Source: Actinophytocola sp035995025 (GTDB lineage Bacteria; Actinomycetota; Actinomycetes; Mycobacteriales; Pseudonocardiaceae). From it: a DNA stretch of 64,000 bases. The stretch covers positions 1-64,000 of the forward strand of contig DASYKY010000099.1 in NCBI GenBank assembly GCA_035995025.1. Reading direction: 5' to 3'. This document shows, in pieces, positions 23,057 through 31,839 of the stretch. The position numbers were made by a program, and so were the translations under genes. The notes beneath the pieces were generated by a model that was not told the DNA's origin, searched no databases, and worked only from the letters and a program-made list of their open reading frames with translations. Each line of letters begins with the position of its first letter. Positions within the stretch are counted from its first letter, which is position 1.

Positions 23057-25545
23057 GCCGGCCAGGTCCAGTTCGCGACCTCGGGGATGTCCGCGCCGTG
23101 CTCGCGCGTCCAGGCCCGGGCGCCCCACCGGGCGTCGACCATCTCCTGCCGGAGGCCGGCGACCCGTGCCCCGAGGCTCGGCACCCGGTCGATGACGTCG
23201 ATGACCAGGTGGTAGCGGTCCAGGTCGTTGAGCATCACCATGTCGAACGGTGTGGTGGTGGTGCCGTTCTCCTTGTACCCGCGCACATGCAGGCCGGCGT
23301 GGTTGGTGCGCCGGTAGGTGAGGCGGTGGATGAGCCACGGGTAGCCGTGGAAGGCGAAGATGACCGGCCGGTCGCGGGTGAACAGGGTGTCGAACTCGCT
23401 GTCGGGCAGCCCGTGGGGGTGCTCCTCCGCGGGTTGCAGCCGCATGAGGTCGACGACGTTGATCACGCGCACGCGCAGCTCGGGCAGCCGCTCGCGCAGG
23501 ATCGCCGCGGCGGCGAGGACTTCGAGGGTCGGGATGTCGCCCGCACAGGCGAGCACGACGTCGGGCAGCGTGCCGGGATCGTCGTTGTTGCCGGCCCAGT
23601 CCCAGATGCCGAGGCCGCGCGTGCAGTGCGCCGCGGCGTCCTCGACGGAGAGCCAGTCGGCCTGGGGCTGCTTGCCGGCGACGACGACGTTGACGTAGTG
23701 CCGCGACCGCAGGCAGTGGTCGTAGGTCGAGAGCAGGGTGTTGGCGTCCGGCGGCAGGTAGACGCGGACGACCTCGGGCTTCTTGTTGAGCACCACGTCG
23801 AGGAATCCGGGGTCCTGGTGGGTGAAGCCGTTGTGGTCCTGGCGCCACACGTGGGAGGACAGCAGGTAGTTCAGGCTCGCGAGGGGACGCCGCCAGGCCA
23901 CCTCGCTGCTGGCCTCCAGCCACTTCGCGTGCTGGTTGAACATGGAGTCGACGATGTGGACGAACGCCTCGTAGCAGGTGAACAGGCCGTGCCGGCCGGT
24001 GAGCAGGTAGCCCTCGAGCAGTCCCTGGCACATGTGCTCGGACAGCACCTCGATGACGCGCCCGGCCGGGTCGAGCCTGTCGTCGAACTCGCCGATGTCG
24101 GCCTGCCAGTCCCGTCCGGTGACCTCGAGGATGTCCTGCAGGCGGTTGCTGGCCAGCTCGTCGGGGGCGAAGGTGAGGAAGTTGGCGGGGTTGGCGGCGG
24201 TGACGTCCCGCAGCCACCTGCCGAGCACCCGCGTCGCCTCGTGTTCGGTGGCGCCGGGGGCCGCCACGTCGACGCCGTGGGCCCGCCAGTCCGGCAGCCG
24301 CAGGTCCCGGAGCAGCACGCCGCCGTTGGCCACCGGGTTCGCGCTCATCCGCCGGTCCCCCGAGGGCACGGTCTCCAGCAGCGAAGGCAGCGGCCGACCG
24401 TCCTCATCGAACAGTTCGCCCGGACGGTAGGAGCGGAGCCACTCCGCCAGGACCTGCCGGTGACGGTCGTCGGTCCGCGCCCCGGGCAGCGGCACCTGAT
24501 GCGCCCGGAAGGTGCCCTCCACCTGCTTGCCGTCGACCACGGGCGGGCAGGTCCACCCCTTCGGGGTCCGGAGCACGACCATCGGCCAGGCCGGCCGGGT
24601 GGCCGGGCCGCCGCCGCGGGCGGCGTCCTGGATCTCCGCGACCCGTTCGAGACAGCGGTCGAAGGTGGCGGACAGGGCCTGGTGCACGGTGGCCGGGTCG
24701 TCGCCGGAGACCACGTGGGGGTCGTACCCGTAGCCGCGGAACAGTTCGAGCAGCTCGGTTTCGGGGATGCGGGCGAGGATCGTGGGGTTGGCGATCTTGT
24801 ACTCGTTGAGGGCGAGGATGGGCAGGACAGCTCCGTCGCGTGCCGGGTTGAGGAACTTGTTCGCGTGCCAGCTGGTGGCCAGCGGACCGGTCTCGGCCTC
24901 GCCGTCGCCGACCACGCAGAACACCGTGAGGTCGGGGTTGTCCAGGGCGGCGCCGTAGGCGTGCAGCAGCGAGTAGCCCAGCTCGCCGCCTTCGTGGAAC
25001 GAGCCGGGGGTCTCCGGGGCGCAGTGGCTCGGCACCCCGCCGGGATAGGAGAACTGCGCGAAGAACGCCGCCATCCCGCGCGCGTCCTGCCCGATGTGGC
25101 TGTACAGCTCGGAAACCGTGCCCTCCAGCCAGGCGCAGGCGTTGGGTCCCGGGCCGCCGTGGCCGGGGCCGGCGAGGAAGACGGCGTTGAGGTCGCGCCG
25201 CGCGATCTGGCGGTTCGCGTGCGCCCACACCAGGTTCAGGCCGGGCACCGTGCCGAAATGCCCCAGCAGCCGCGGCTTGATGTGCTCGGGCCTCAGCGGT
25301 TCGGCGAGCAGCGGGTTGCCGCCGAGGTAGATCTGGCCGACCGCGAGGTAGTTGGCGGCCCGCCACCACGCGTCGATGCGCTCGAGCTCGCGGCGGTCGA
25401 GCGGTCCGGCGGCGTCGCCCAGTGCGTACGGCCGGGGGGCGCGGGTCTCGCCGCCGCTGTCGTCGCTGCCGCCGCTGCCGCCGCTGCCGTCGCTGCCGTC
25501 GCTGTCGTCGTACGTGTCTCCACCCATGCTGGCCAACTCGGACAT
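23053..25545 (-). CDS. xfp: Xylulose-5-phosphate/fructose-6-phosphate phosphoketolase
   Basis: 830 residues from the ATG at 25545 with AAAGG upstream; a GTG at 25563 is an alternative. TPP enzyme signatures: AVGQIYLGGNPLL, HFGTVPGLNLVWAHANR, FLAGPGHGGPGPNACAWLEG, GDGEAETGPLATSWHANKF, HQDPGFLD, and the C-terminal GYKENGTTTTPFDMVMLNDLDRYHL. It splits ketose phosphates with Pi to acetyl phosphate plus an aldose phosphate. Residues about 12-32 are an unusual Asp/Ser/Gly linker encoded by 9-bp tandem repeats. Coupled to ackA for ATP formation. Confidence 0.96.
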   Translation of the reverse strand: MSELASMGGDTYDDSDGSDGSGGSGGSDDSGGETRAPRPYALGDAAGPLDRRELERIDAWWRAANYLAVGQIYLGGNPLLAEPLRPEHIKPRLLGHFGTVPGLNLVWAHANRQIARRDLNAVFLAGPGHGGPGPNACAWLEGTVSELYSHIGQDARGMAAFFAQFSYPGGVPSHCAPETPGSFHEGGELGYSLLHAYGAALDNPDLTVFCVVGDGEAETGPLATSWHANKFLNPARDGAVLPILALNEYKIANPTILARIPETELLELFRGYGYDPHVVSGDDPATVHQALSATFDRCLERVAEIQDAARGGGPATRPAWPMVVLRTPKGWTCPPVVDGKQVEGTFRAHQVPLPGARTDDRHRQVLAEWLRSYRPGELFDEDGRPLPSLLETVPSGDRRMSANPVANGGVLLRDLRLPDWRAHGVDVAAPGATEHEATRVLGRWLRDVTAANPANFLTFAPDELASNRLQDILEVTGRDWQADIGEFDDRLDPAGRVIEVLSEHMCQGLLEGYLLTGRHGLFTCYEAFVHIVDSMFNQHAKWLEASSEVAWRRPLASLNYLLSSHVWRQDHNGFTHQDPGFLDVVLNKKPEVVRVYLPPDANTLLSTYDHCLRSRHYVNVVVAGKQPQADWLSVEDAAAHCTRGLGIWDWAGNNDDPGTLPDVVLACAGDIPTLEVLAAAAILRERLPELRVRVINVVDLMRLQPAEEHPHGLPDSEFDTLFTRDRPVIFAFHGYPWLIHRLTYRRTNHAGLHVRGYKENGTTTTPFDMVMLNDLDRYHLVIDVIDRVPSLGARVAGLRQEMVDARWGARAWTREHGADIPEVANWTWPA
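25451..25510. repeat. 9-bp coding microsatellite in the phosphoketolase N-terminus
   Basis: Repeats of CGCTGCCGC / CGCTGCCGT-type units encode alternating Gly-Ser and Asp-Ser residues (SDGSDGSGGSGGSDDS) before the catalytic domain. The length is likely variable between strains. Confidence 0.7.
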
Positions 25546-25584
25546 CGGAGAACCTTTCCGCACCGGGGACGGATCGGCCCGACG

Positions 25585-26613
25585 CTAGCCCGCTGTCCCG
25601 CCGCCCGCAGCGTGACGGCCGCGATCGTCGTGGGGTAGCGCATCGAGCTTGCCCCGCAGAGCTGTCGCGATGCTGCCGGCACTTTCGGCGGCCTCCAGAT
25701 GCTCCGCCGCGGCGTCCTCGTCGGGCGCGTCGCCGACGCCGTGCCGGGTGGCGAGGTGACCGCGCAGCGCCGCCTGCTCGTCCAGGGCCGCGACCGCGGC
25801 CCACATCTTCTTCTCCACCTCTTCGGCTTGCGCCGCGGCCAGCGTCCGCGGCGACCACTGGTGGCCGACATGGCAGCGGTAGTAGCTGATCGAGGGGAGC
25901 TCGGCCTGCGCGAGGGACCCACCGCGGTCCGGGCAGACCAGACGGGTCAGGCCCGTCTCCTCGGGCGCCAGGTACATCGGGTCGCTGCTCTCGAACATGG
26001 GCAACGGTGTCCCGCCCTCCGCGCTGGCCACCCGGAGCACGGGAACAGGCGCGGCACCAAGGGCCGAGGTCAGCAGCCCGGTCATCGCCGCGACGGGTGC
26101 GACGGTCGCGGCCGGCACGGCGGACAGCGCGGCACACGGCATACCGGCGAAGGCCGCCTCGGCCGGATCCTGCACGACCACCGCTCCCCCCGCCTTGGCC
26201 ACCAGTGCCGCGCCGACCGCGCCGTCGTCGAGCGAACCCGACAACACCACCGCGACCAGACCGGCGCCGGCCCACCGCAGCGCGCTGGTGAACATCACGT
26301 CCACCGACGGCCGGTGCCGGTTGACCATCGGTCCGGCACTCAGCCGGACCCGGCCCCCGAGCGTCAGCAGATGCCGGTCCGGCGGCGCGACCACGATCGT
26401 GTTCGGCTGCAGCAGCTCCCCGTCGCGCGCGTGCGCCGCCGGCAACCGGCCGGCCCGAGCGAGAATCCGCGGCAACGCGCTCCGCGCCATCGACGATATG
26501 TGCACGGTCACCAGCACACACGCGCCCAGGTCCGGCGGCAGATCGGTGACCAGGCGCTCGAGCGTCTCCACGCCGCCCGCCGACGCTCCCACTGCCAGTA
26601 CGCGCACACCCAT
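25585..26613 (-). CDS. Stand-alone CheB-type methylesterase
   Basis: 342 residues without a receiver domain. The catalytic half has the CheB triad motifs: GASAGG (nucleophile Ser) at 9-14, LVTVHISSMARSALPRIL (His), and VLSGSLDDGAVGAA (Asp). A C-terminal region, LVCPDRGGSLAQAE..YRCHVGHQWSPRTL, has Cys/His residues and is typical of non-chemotactic CheB proteins of soil bacteria. No cheR, MCP or cheA is near, so a role in chemotaxis is unlikely; it may act with a fused hybrid kinase or stress system. Next gene upstream is a GAF-ANTAR regulator. Confidence 0.85.
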   Translation of the reverse strand: MGVRVLAVGASAGGVETLERLVTDLPPDLGACVLVTVHISSMARSALPRILARAGRLPAAHARDGELLQPNTIVVAPPDRHLLTLGGRVRLSAGPMVNRHRPSVDVMFTSALRWAGAGLVAVVLSGSLDDGAVGAALVAKAGGAVVVQDPAEAAFAGMPCAALSAVPAATVAPVAAMTGLLTSALGAAPVPVLRVASAEGGTPLPMFESSDPMYLAPEETGLTRLVCPDRGGSLAQAELPSISYYRCHVGHQWSPRTLAAAQAEEVEKKMWAAVAALDEQAALRGHLATRHGVGDAPDEDAAAEHLEAAESAGSIATALRGKLDALPHDDRGRHAAGGGTAG

Positions 26614-26656
26614 GCGGCGGAATGCCCCTGTGGACCCCGTCCAATCCCGCCGCGCG

Positions 26657-27520
26657 TCAGGAGTTCTCCGGCTCCAGGATCTTCATGGGCACGCGGCCTG
26701 GATCGAGCGGGTCCTGGCTTGCCTCGTCGGTGAGTGCCAGCCAGACCAGTGCCGCGGCGCGGGACACCGCGTTCGCCTCGCGATCGGCGGCGTCGGGTTG
26801 CTGCCCTGGTGCGTGGCCCACGTGGTCGATCAAGGCGCGCGCAAGTTCCCGGAGTTTGATGTTGAACTCCTGGCTGGCACGCCGCAGTACTGCCCACGCC
26901 TCGTCCGCGTCGCAGCGCCGTACGGTCATGATCGCGCCCTTGGCCTGGTCGATGACCGCGCGCGAGGCCAGTGCGTCCAGCACCTGGTTGGCCTCGGTCG
27001 CGTTGCGGGTGGCGACGTCGGCGATCGTGATCGCGCTCGTGACGAGCCGTTCGTGCCGGGTCAGTACCGCCAGCGTGTCATGATCGGCCGGGCGGTCCAG
27101 GTAGACGGAGAGCACCACGACGCCCCGGTCGTCCCACATGCCCGGCAATGCCGCCACACCTAGGGAGCGGGACACCGCTTCGTGGTGCTGCGGGGACAAG
27201 TGCGCGCGTACGGCGTCGGGCGTCAGGTGCGGCCACCGGGCGTCCTGCCACAGATCGGCGGTGACGATCGGTTCCTCACCGCCCGCGGCCATCAACGACG
27301 GGCCCCACAGCCGCCCGGTCGTCACCGGTGTGAGTACGTTTCCGAGGCCGGTGGCCGCCAGGATCTGCAGTTCACCGCCGCCACGCTCGGGCGCTGGGTG
27401 CGCGATGGTCACCGCTGTTCCCAGTTCGCCGGGCACGTCGCGTCTCATGCCGGTGAGCACGCCGTCGAGCAGCGCCGCCAAGGGCGCCACGACGGCTTCC
27501 ACTGGTTGCATGTCAGTCAT
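26657..27520 (-). CDS. GAF-ANTAR RNA-binding antiterminator
   Basis: 287 residues. The N-terminal about 165 residues are a GAF-like sensor (GELGTAVTIAHP..; VRAHLSPQHHEAVSRSLGVAALPGMWDDRGVVVLSVYLDRP). Then comes an ANTAR domain: QVLDALASRAVIDQAKGAIMTVRRCDADEAWAVLRRASQEFNIKLRELARALI, with the conserved R-x-x-I-x-x-A-K-G-I. ANTAR domains bind paired RNA hairpins to prevent termination. The ligand is unknown. Same strand as the CheB gene, which follows after 43 bp, so they may be co-transcribed. Confidence 0.9.
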   Translation of the reverse strand: MTDMQPVEAVVAPLAALLDGVLTGMRRDVPGELGTAVTIAHPAPERGGGELQILAATGLGNVLTPVTTGRLWGPSLMAAGGEEPIVTADLWQDARWPHLTPDAVRAHLSPQHHEAVSRSLGVAALPGMWDDRGVVVLSVYLDRPADHDTLAVLTRHERLVTSAITIADVATRNATEANQVLDALASRAVIDQAKGAIMTVRRCDADEAWAVLRRASQEFNIKLRELARALIDHVGHAPGQQPDAADREANAVSRAAALVWLALTDEASQDPLDPGRVPMKILEPENS

Positions 27521-27672
27521 CCGATCTCACGGCCCGGGCCGTCGAGGCCCGACGAGTTCTCGGGGGGCCGGTCACCAGGAGGCTGTGGGGTTCGGATGAC
27601 CCTGCGACGGCACAAGCATCGCACACGCTGTCATCGGGCGGCATCGCCTCGCTAGTAAAAATCACTTTGCTT

Positions 27673-27691
27673 TTAGGTTAGCCTAACTCCG
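27673..27691 (+). promoter_or_regulatory. DtxR/IdeR-type iron box
   Basis: TTAGGTTAGCCTAAC matches the first 15 positions of the 19-bp IdeR/DmdR consensus TTAGGTTAGSCTAACCTAA exactly. It lies 27 bp before the methyltransferase ATG in an unusually AT-rich stretch. Iron-dependent repression of the downstream gene is the expected outcome. Confidence 0.85.
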
Positions 27692-27717
27692 CTGCCACAC
27701 GGCTGGAGGCGACTGAC

Positions 27718-28542
27718 ATGGCGCGGGACCAACATGGCGACGTACTGGACGGCGTGGCCGCGACGTGCCTGTGGACGCTGCGCGGCCGGGCGCTGGAGGC
27801 CCTGCATCCACGGTCCCGGTTCGACGACCCCTGGGCGGTGCGCCTGTACGAGTCGATCGACTACGACTTCGACCGGTTCGGCAAGGTCCTCCAGGCCCAC
27901 CCGCTGCGCGCGATGGCCATCGACACGGCGCTGCTCGCCTACCTGTCCGGCCACCCGCGGGCCACCGTGGTCGGGCTCGGCGAGGGTCTGCAGACCACGT
28001 ACTGGCGCACCGGCCGGCCGGCGGTCGACTGGCTGACCGTGGACACCCCCGCGGTGCTCGAGCTGCGGCAACGACTGCTGCCGGCCGAACCGCGAGTCGT
28101 GCCGCTGGCCGTCTCGGCACTGGACCGCGGCTGGCTGGACCGGATCGACCCGGCCCACGGCGTGTTCATCACGGCCGAGGGGCTGTTCATGTACCTGCCA
28201 CGCGACGAGGTGTTCGCGCTGCTCGCCGACTGTGCGCAGCGGTTCCCCGGCGGCCGGCTGATCTTCGACTCGATTCCGGCGTGGTTCAGCAGGCGCACCA
28301 TGGCAGGGCTGAAGCTGACCGACCGCTACACCGCCCCACCCATGCCGTTCAGCCTCTTCGTGTCGGAAACTCTGCGAATCCCCGGCCAGATCCCCGGCAT
28401 CGCCGACGCCACCGACGTGCAACTGCCCTACGGGCGCGGCTTGTGGGGCCTGCGCGCGATGCGGTGGCTGTCCAACCACCCGCCGCTGCGGGACAACCGG
28501 CCCGCGCTCACGCTGCTCACCTTCGCCGGCACCCCGCGCTGA
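27718..28542 (+). CDS. TcmP/LCMT-type SAM methyltransferase, iron-regulated
   Basis: 274 residues; GGAGG ribosome-binding site 9 nt upstream of ATG. Motifs: RSRFDDPWAVRLYE, ATVVGLGEGLQTTYWRTGR (SAM-binding GxGxGxxT-like loop), WLTVDTPAVLELRQRLLP and FITAEGLFMYLPRDEV, typical of the leucine carboxyl methyltransferase/TcmP group. In related actinomycetes such enzymes O-methylate small metabolites. The iron box in the promoter suggests work on a siderophore or other product made in iron starvation. No siderophore genes are visible nearby. Confidence 0.88.
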   Translation: MARDQHGDVLDGVAATCLWTLRGRALEALHPRSRFDDPWAVRLYESIDYDFDRFGKVLQAHPLRAMAIDTALLAYLSGHPRATVVGLGEGLQTTYWRTGRPAVDWLTVDTPAVLELRQRLLPAEPRVVPLAVSALDRGWLDRIDPAHGVFITAEGLFMYLPRDEVFALLADCAQRFPGGRLIFDSIPAWFSRRTMAGLKLTDRYTAPPMPFSLFVSETLRIPGQIPGIADATDVQLPYGRGLWGLRAMRWLSNHPPLRDNRPALTLLTFAGTPR

Positions 28543-28563
28543 GCCCGAACACACAGCGCCCGC

Positions 28564-29634
28564 TCAGCGAGATCCGTGCGCCGAGAACGCCGGGTACAGC
28601 GGCAAAGGCTCCACTCCCCAGCCGGCCGACGCGGCGAGGAGGCGGTCGGCCAGGTTCGCGAACGCGGGCAGCTCTGGCCACGCCACGTCGGCCAGGGTCT
28701 GCCAGCGGTGGCGCAGCAGGCCGCGGATCGTGGGTACCGGGGTGCGGCGCGGGTGCAGCGGCCGGTCGCCCGCGGCGGCGCGGGTGCCCAGCGCGACCGT
28801 GGCGTCCACGGTCCACGCCGCGACCGCTCGCCGCACGCCGTCCCGCCACACCTCGTCGTCGGCCAGCGCCGGGTACACCGGCGCGACGTGTGACCGGTAC
28901 ACAGCGTCCACTTCGGACACAACGGCCGGGGGCAGCCGGAACACGCACCAGCAGGTGGCGAACGGCATCGTGACGTAGGCGGCGTCGAGGAACACCGGGC
29001 GGTAGCCCGCGCCCTCGAAGTCCAGCAACCGCATGCCGTCCGCGCACAGCAGGTTGTTGTCCGGGCAGATGTCACCCGGCGAGAACACCGGGAACTCGTC
29101 CAGCCGCAGCGACACACCGGCCGCGCCGCGCACGCCGAGCGCCTCGAGCGCGGCCGGGAGCGCGGCGATCCGCGCGCCGATCCAGTCGCCCGCGTCCCAT
29201 GGCGGCGCGCCCCGGTCGTAGCGCGCCCGCAGCGCGGCGAGCTCGGGCTCGCGGCCCGCGGTCTCGGCGGCGAGCGTGCCGTACGCGGCGGCCCAGGCGA
29301 GCAGCCCGGCGCGCGCGCCGGCCGCCGAGGTGCCGGTGAGCACGTCGGCCAGGCTCGGCGCGCTGCCCAGGTCCGACAGCACGAGCAGCGCGGCGGCCGG
29401 GTCCACGGCCAGCAACTCGGGGCCGTGCCTGCTCAGCCGCAGGCCCGCCGCCTCGGCGGTGAAGCAGGCGAGCGCGTCCGGCCGGTCGGCGAACTGCTTG
29501 AGCACGACCGTGCCGCCCTCCGCGGTCCGGCAGCGCAGCACCGTGCACCGGGTGCCGCCGCCAAGGTCGGCCACGAAGGACAGGCCCGTGCCCACCAGCG
29601 CGCCGCCCGCCGCGACGAGCTCGGCGTGGGTCAC
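28564..29634 (-). CDS. APH-family phosphotransferase-like protein
   Basis: 356 residues with a protein-kinase-like fold: Gly-rich start, Lys in GTVVLKQFAD, Brenner-type loop near 185 reading SPGDICPDNNLL (catalytic Asp and Asn kept, the usual first His replaced by Ser-Pro), and LLDFEGAGYRPVFLDAAYVT (Mg-binding Asp). Typical of the APH/choline-kinase family acting on small hydroxyl compounds. Start overlaps the stop of the upstream beta-propeller gene (4 nt), so the pair is translationally coupled. Antibiotic-resistance activity cannot be inferred. Confidence 0.82.
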   Translation of the reverse strand: MTHAELVAAGGALVGTGLSFVADLGGGTRCTVLRCRTAEGGTVVLKQFADRPDALACFTAEAAGLRLSRHGPELLAVDPAAALLVLSDLGSAPSLADVLTGTSAAGARAGLLAWAAAYGTLAAETAGREPELAALRARYDRGAPPWDAGDWIGARIAALPAALEALGVRGAAGVSLRLDEFPVFSPGDICPDNNLLCADGMRLLDFEGAGYRPVFLDAAYVTMPFATCWCVFRLPPAVVSEVDAVYRSHVAPVYPALADDEVWRDGVRRAVAAWTVDATVALGTRAAAGDRPLHPRRTPVPTIRGLLRHRWQTLADVAWPELPAFANLADRLLAASAGWGVEPLPLYPAFSAHGSR

Positions 29635-31211
29635 GAGCGCAGCCGCAGTTCGCGCCAGTGCAGGCCGTCCGGGGAGTACACGATCGGTTTGCTAGGCGAC
29701 GGCACGATCACGTAGCCGGTGCCCGCCCAGTACGCGTAGCCGGGGTACTGCTCGTCCGTCGTGGTGAACGTGTGGCCGTGGTCGCGGCTGATCCGCGTGT
29801 CGCCGACCTCGGTACCGGTCAGCAGCGTGCCGTCGGCCGCGGCGACCAGCGAACCCGTGGTCTGGAACGGCACCTGGCCGCTCGTCCGCCGCCACGACCG
29901 GCCGCCGTCCGCGCTGTGGAAGATCGCCATCATGGCCCACTCACCGCTGCTGGCCTCGCCCATGCCGTAGGCGTACAGGTCGTCGCCGTACGCGACCACC
30001 GACCACACGTCGCTGACGTTCTTCCGCGACGGCACCAGCCGGCTCACCGTCCACGTGCGACCGTTGTCGTCGCTCACCCCGACCGCCCACTGCAGAGTGC
30101 CCGGCACGATGCCGGTGATCCACCAGCGGCCGTCCTCGAGGGGCACCCGCCCGGGAATGACCTGCCGCAGCCGGGGTGCCGACGGGAGCGACGCCGACTC
30201 CGCGGTGCCCGGCACGACCACCGACAGCGTCTCCTGGTCGTCGCACCGGCCGCCGCGCCCGTAGCAGGGTTCCTGGAGCGACCCGCCCGCCGGGATCTCC
30301 GCCACCGAGCGGCGCTGCTCGGTGGACACCCGCTCCCACGTTCGCCCGCGGTCGGTGCTGTGCACCCGGTACACCTCGCCGCTCAGCGGGCTCTGCGGAT
30401 ACCAGTCGACCGCTACCTCGTCGGGTCCGAGCACGACCAGCTGGCCCATCGCCCCGGCCTCGGTGCGGGGCTTGCGCACCGGCCGCGACACCCAGCGCGC
30501 ACTGTCGACCGACACGAGCAGCTCGAGGTCGCAGTCCGAGCTCGTACAGCTGGCCCGCAGCGCGTACCCGTGGCGGTCGTCGGCGAACCGCACGTCGTAG
30601 ACGAACCTGCGATCCCCCGGCGACAACCCCGGCGAGGCCGACGGCAAGGTCGGCGCGGTCGCCGGCGGCGTGGTCGCCGCGGACGGGCCGCTGCCGACCC
30701 GGAGCAGCGGGACCGCCACGGCCAGCATGACGACCGCGACCGCCGCCACGGCCAGCATTCGCGTGCGGGTCCTGCGCTGTGCGGACCGGGCGAGCACCCG
30801 GTCCACGACCGGTTGCCGAACGCTCGCCCAGGACACCGGCCCGGCCTCCGCGACAGCCGCCACCACCGCCGCGACGGGGAGGTCCACAGTGGACGCTATG
30901 GCCGCCGGCGGCAGTCCGGCCAGTCGGTGCAGCCGGACTGCCTCGGCCTCGCGGTCGATCACCGGTGGCCGGTGCGGCAGGGCCCGCCACCGCTGCCGCC
31001 CGCGGGCACGCCGCACGACCTCCGCGCGCACCCACTCCAGCGGGCTCTCCTCCGCCGCGAGCCGGACCCGCCGCTCGTACCCGACGGCCAGCGCGTCCCG
31101 GGTCACCGCCTCCGCCTCGCCCACGTCCTCGAGCAACGCGTACGCGGTGAGCAGCAGGCCGCGGTAGCTCTCGGCGTAGAGCCGGCCGAACCAGTCCTCC
31201 CCAGTGGTCAC
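29631..31211 (-). CDS. Sigma-factor-like N-terminus fused to TM helix and extracellular beta-propeller
   Basis: 526 residues. Residues 1-130 resemble a degenerate ECF sigma factor: region 2-like WFGRLYAESYRGLLLTAYALLEDVGEAEAVTRDAL and region 4-like LHRLAGLPPAAIASTVDLPVAAVVAAV. A TM helix follows at about 151-170 (MLAVAAVAVVMLAVAVPLL), then a Pro/Thr linker, then about 330 residues with BNR/Asp-box repeats (STDRGRTWERV, SDDNGRTWTVS, SADGGRSWRRT, SRDHGHTFT) forming a beta-propeller outside the cell. Function unknown; it may sense an extracellular glycan or protein. Confidence 0.75.
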   Translation of the reverse strand: MTTGEDWFGRLYAESYRGLLLTAYALLEDVGEAEAVTRDALAVGYERRVRLAAEESPLEWVRAEVVRRARGRQRWRALPHRPPVIDREAEAVRLHRLAGLPPAAIASTVDLPVAAVVAAVAEAGPVSWASVRQPVVDRVLARSAQRRTRTRMLAVAAVAVVMLAVAVPLLRVGSGPSAATTPPATAPTLPSASPGLSPGDRRFVYDVRFADDRHGYALRASCTSSDCDLELLVSVDSARWVSRPVRKPRTEAGAMGQLVVLGPDEVAVDWYPQSPLSGEVYRVHSTDRGRTWERVSTEQRRSVAEIPAGGSLQEPCYGRGGRCDDQETLSVVVPGTAESASLPSAPRLRQVIPGRVPLEDGRWWITGIVPGTLQWAVGVSDDNGRTWTVSRLVPSRKNVSDVWSVVAYGDDLYAYGMGEASSGEWAMMAIFHSADGGRSWRRTSGQVPFQTTGSLVAAADGTLLTGTEVGDTRISRDHGHTFTTTDEQYPGYAYWAGTGYVIVPSPSKPIVYSPDGLHWRELRLRS

Positions 31212-31223
31212 GGCGTCAGGTTG

Positions 31224-31781
31224 CTACGCCGGCCGGTATCGCACAAGCACGACACCGGAACGGAACGATCGCGCCTCGACCAGCCGGAGGCCGGCGGGCG
31301 GGGTGTCGCCGTCGAACAGCCGCCGGCCGGTGCCGACCACGACGGGGCAGACGAACAGGCGGTACTCGTCCACGAGCCCCGCCGTGATCAGCGAGCGCAC
31401 CAGGCGGATGCTGCCGGTGGCGACGATGTCCTTGCCGGGCAACGACTTCAGCCGGCGCACGTCCTCCTCGGCCGGTCCGCGCAGCACCGTGGTGCCGGCC
31501 CAGCCGGGGTCGCCGAGCGTGCCGGACACGACGTATTTGGCGACGGCGTCGAGGTAGTCGCCGACGCCGGTCGTGTCGTCGGTCTGCTTCGGCCAGTAGC
31601 CGCGCATGTCCTCGAACGTCTGCCTGCCGACGAGGAACGCGTCCGCGGCGGCCCGGTGCTCGGCGATGGCGGCGACCATGTCCGAGGTGTCGGCATCACC
31701 CCCGGCCGGGTCGAACCAGCCGCCCGCGGCGTCGATCACGCCGTCCAGCGTGACGTTCTCGGTGACGACGAGCGTGCGCAT
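31224..31781 (-). CDS. RibD-C / dihydrofolate reductase-family protein
   Basis: 185 residues. LVVTENVTLDGVIDA, FLVGRQTFEDMRGYWP, KYVVSGTL, VVLRGP-type loop, IVATGSIRLVRSLITAGLVDEYRLFVCPVVVGTGRRLF: the standard pattern of the YyaP/RibD C-terminal reductase family. An NADPH-dependent reductase of unknown substrate. Single gene, 13 bp from the start of the previous entry. Confidence 0.9.
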   Translation of the reverse strand: MRTLVVTENVTLDGVIDAAGGWFDPAGGDADTSDMVAAIAEHRAAADAFLVGRQTFEDMRGYWPKQTDDTTGVGDYLDAVAKYVVSGTLGDPGWAGTTVLRGPAEEDVRRLKSLPGKDIVATGSIRLVRSLITAGLVDEYRLFVCPVVVGTGRRLFDGDTPPAGLRLVEARSFRSGVVLVRYRPA

Positions 31782-31839
31782 GGTGAAACCTCCCTGCTGG
31801 GCAACCTTTCCACCATGTGACGGCCCCCGCCGGGAGAAC

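Noticed and set aside
23098..25638. Plus-strand 846-codon frame opposite phosphoketolase
   Set aside because: Antisense shadow; Val/Gly/Arg-rich composition with no motif.
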